Origin: an uncultured Clostridia bacterium
GTDB taxonomy: Bacteria; Bacillota; Clostridia; Oscillospirales; Ruminococcaceae
Direction: 5' to 3'
Length of the DNA: 37,292 bases
Assembly: GCA_947627455.1 (NCBI GenBank)
Contig: CANQWC010000023.1
Span: 1-37,292 of the forward strand
Part shown: piece by piece, positions 36,562 through 37,292 of the stretch
How the letters are laid out: the number at the start of each line of letters is the position of its first letter
How positions within the stretch are numbered: position 1 is the stretch's first letter
Notes under the pieces: model-generated
Databases searched by the model: none
Told to the model about the DNA's origin: nothing
The model's input: only the letters and a program-made list of their open reading frames with translations
Translations under genes and position numbers: made by a program

Positions 36562-37292
36562 ATGACACCCAACAACGCAAAATATAGCACTGCGCTCTAC
36601 ATGAGGTTAAGTAGAGATGACGAAAACTTCGGTGACAGCGTGTCCATAGAAACGCAAAGAATAGTCCTGCAAAAATTCGCGCAAGAGAACGGACTTTTCG
36701 TCTTTGACGAATACGTTGACGACGGCTGGAGCGGCACGAATTTCGAGCGTCCTGCATTTCAAAGAATGATGGAGGACATTGAAGCGGGTAAGGTAAACTG
36801 TGTGGTTACGAAAGATTTGTCAAGATTTGGCAGGGAACATGTAACGATGGATTATTATCTCGAATTTGTTTTCCCCGAGATGAACGTCCGCTATATTGCC
36901 GTCAACGACAATGAAGATACCAACAATGGCTTATCTGATTTTGTCCCGTTCAAAAATTTATTTAACGAGTTCATGGCAAAAGATACCAGTCGTAAAGTTA
37001 AGGCTGCTCTTCACGCCAAGTTTGCAGCAGGTGAGCGCACGTTCACAACTGCACCGCTCGGTTATATGCGCCACCCAGAGAACAAGAACAAACTTGCTGT
37101 TGACCCAGACACCTCTTGGATAATCGAGAAAATTTTTGACCTTGCAGTACATGGCGCAGGAGCAGGGAAAATTACGAAGATTTTGATTCAAGAAAAAATT
37201 CCAACGTCGGGGTATATCAACTACAAGAAATATGGTCAGTTTGCGAAAATTTACGAAAATGCTCCCGCCGAAAAAGCCTATGCATGGAACAT
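36562..37292 (+). CDS. Large serine recombinase, TnpX type (truncated by window end)
   Basis: The first 243 codons are present. They contain the resolvase catalytic domain: ALYMRLSRDD with nucleophile S17, SVSIETQR, VDDGWSGTNFERPAF and VTKDLSRFGREHV, then NEDTNNGLSDFVPFKNLFNEFMAKDTSRKVKAA, typical of the TnpX/TndX branch, and the start of the recombinase domain (about 165 onward: APLGYMRHPENKN, IIEKIFDLAVHG). These enzymes excise and insert integrative mobilizable elements such as Tn4451 through a circular form. AGGAGG lies six bases before the ATG. Remaining sequence and the element's right end lie outside. Confidence 0.93.
   Translation, partial: MTPNNAKYSTALYMRLSRDDENFGDSVSIETQRIVLQKFAQENGLFVFDEYVDDGWSGTNFERPAFQRMMEDIEAGKVNCVVTKDLSRFGREHVTMDYYLEFVFPEMNVRYIAVNDNEDTNNGLSDFVPFKNLFNEFMAKDTSRKVKAALHAKFAAGERTFTTAPLGYMRHPENKNKLAVDPDTSWIIEKIFDLAVHGAGAGKITKILIQEKIPTSGYINYKKYGQFAKIYENAPAEKAYAWN

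Noticed and set aside
1-37292. tRNA or rRNA genes
   Set aside because: Reading the spacers on both strands showed no tRNA T-loop (GGTTCRANTC) context or rRNA blocks that I could support.

Overview
The window looks like the chromosome of a fairly GC-rich member of the Clostridia, probably a gut Oscillospirales/Ruminococcaceae-type bacterium. This rests on gene content (asnA, acetate kinase, FatA-type acyl-ACP thioesterase, GH43 enzyme, DUF1294, heptad-repeat/MMPL pair, Tn4451-like mobile module), strong AGGAGG ribosome binding sites, and many promoters of the TTGACA-17-TATAAT kind. Species cannot be named from the sequence alone.

Layout. Bases 1-111 are the tail of a tyrosine integrase, probably the end of an element lying to the left and pointing at the 3' end of rpsI. 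The ribosomal pair rplM-rpsI (minus strand) follows. A sugar-related group comes next: a GH43 glycosidase (minus), a HAD phosphatase and an MFS/GPH-like sugar transporter (both plus). Unusual repeat-rich spacers separate these three. At 6.1-10.7 kb an operon encodes a MacB/LolD-type ABC ATPase, a large secreted membrane-anchored CARDB-like protein and a MacB/FtsX-type permease. Glycogen phosphorylase, SecG, a 32-residue membrane peptide and uracil-DNA glycosylase follow. From 14.4 to 14.9 kb there is a dense set of hairpins with no gene.

From 15 to 25 kb most genes are on the minus strand: ackA-DUF1294-GNAT-MutS-like in one tight run; a P-loop kinase-like gene whose GTG start overlaps the remnant of a TfoX-type gene; an AT-rich methyltransferase sitting on the 3' stump of another gene; asnA with an acyl-ACP thioesterase; a histidine phosphatase; and pyruvate kinase facing a small lipoprotein. 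A GC-rich hairpin array (25.2-25.4 kb) precedes a membrane-anchored Xre regulator and two secreted proteins of unknown role. A second copy of the 14.5 kb structured repeat lies at 27.0-27.2 kb.

From 27.5 to 32.8 kb there is a self-contained cassette: TetR regulator with a visible palindromic operator, DUF308 membrane protein, MMPL/RND transporter and a secreted heptad-repeat protein (the last two coupled by an ATGA overlap). From about 33 kb to the end the sequence is AT-rich and belongs to an integrative mobilizable element: ten degenerate copies of a ~22-bp direct repeat, then mobC, a MobA/VirD2-type relaxase, a TnpW-like protein and the start of a TnpX-type large serine recombinase cut by the window end.

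The best candidates for something undescribed are (1) the two-copy intergenic repeat whose hairpins differ in sequence but keep their pairing and loops, which suggests a selected RNA structure or mobile palindromic element, and (2) the 22-bp repeat array whose last copy is the mobC translation start region.
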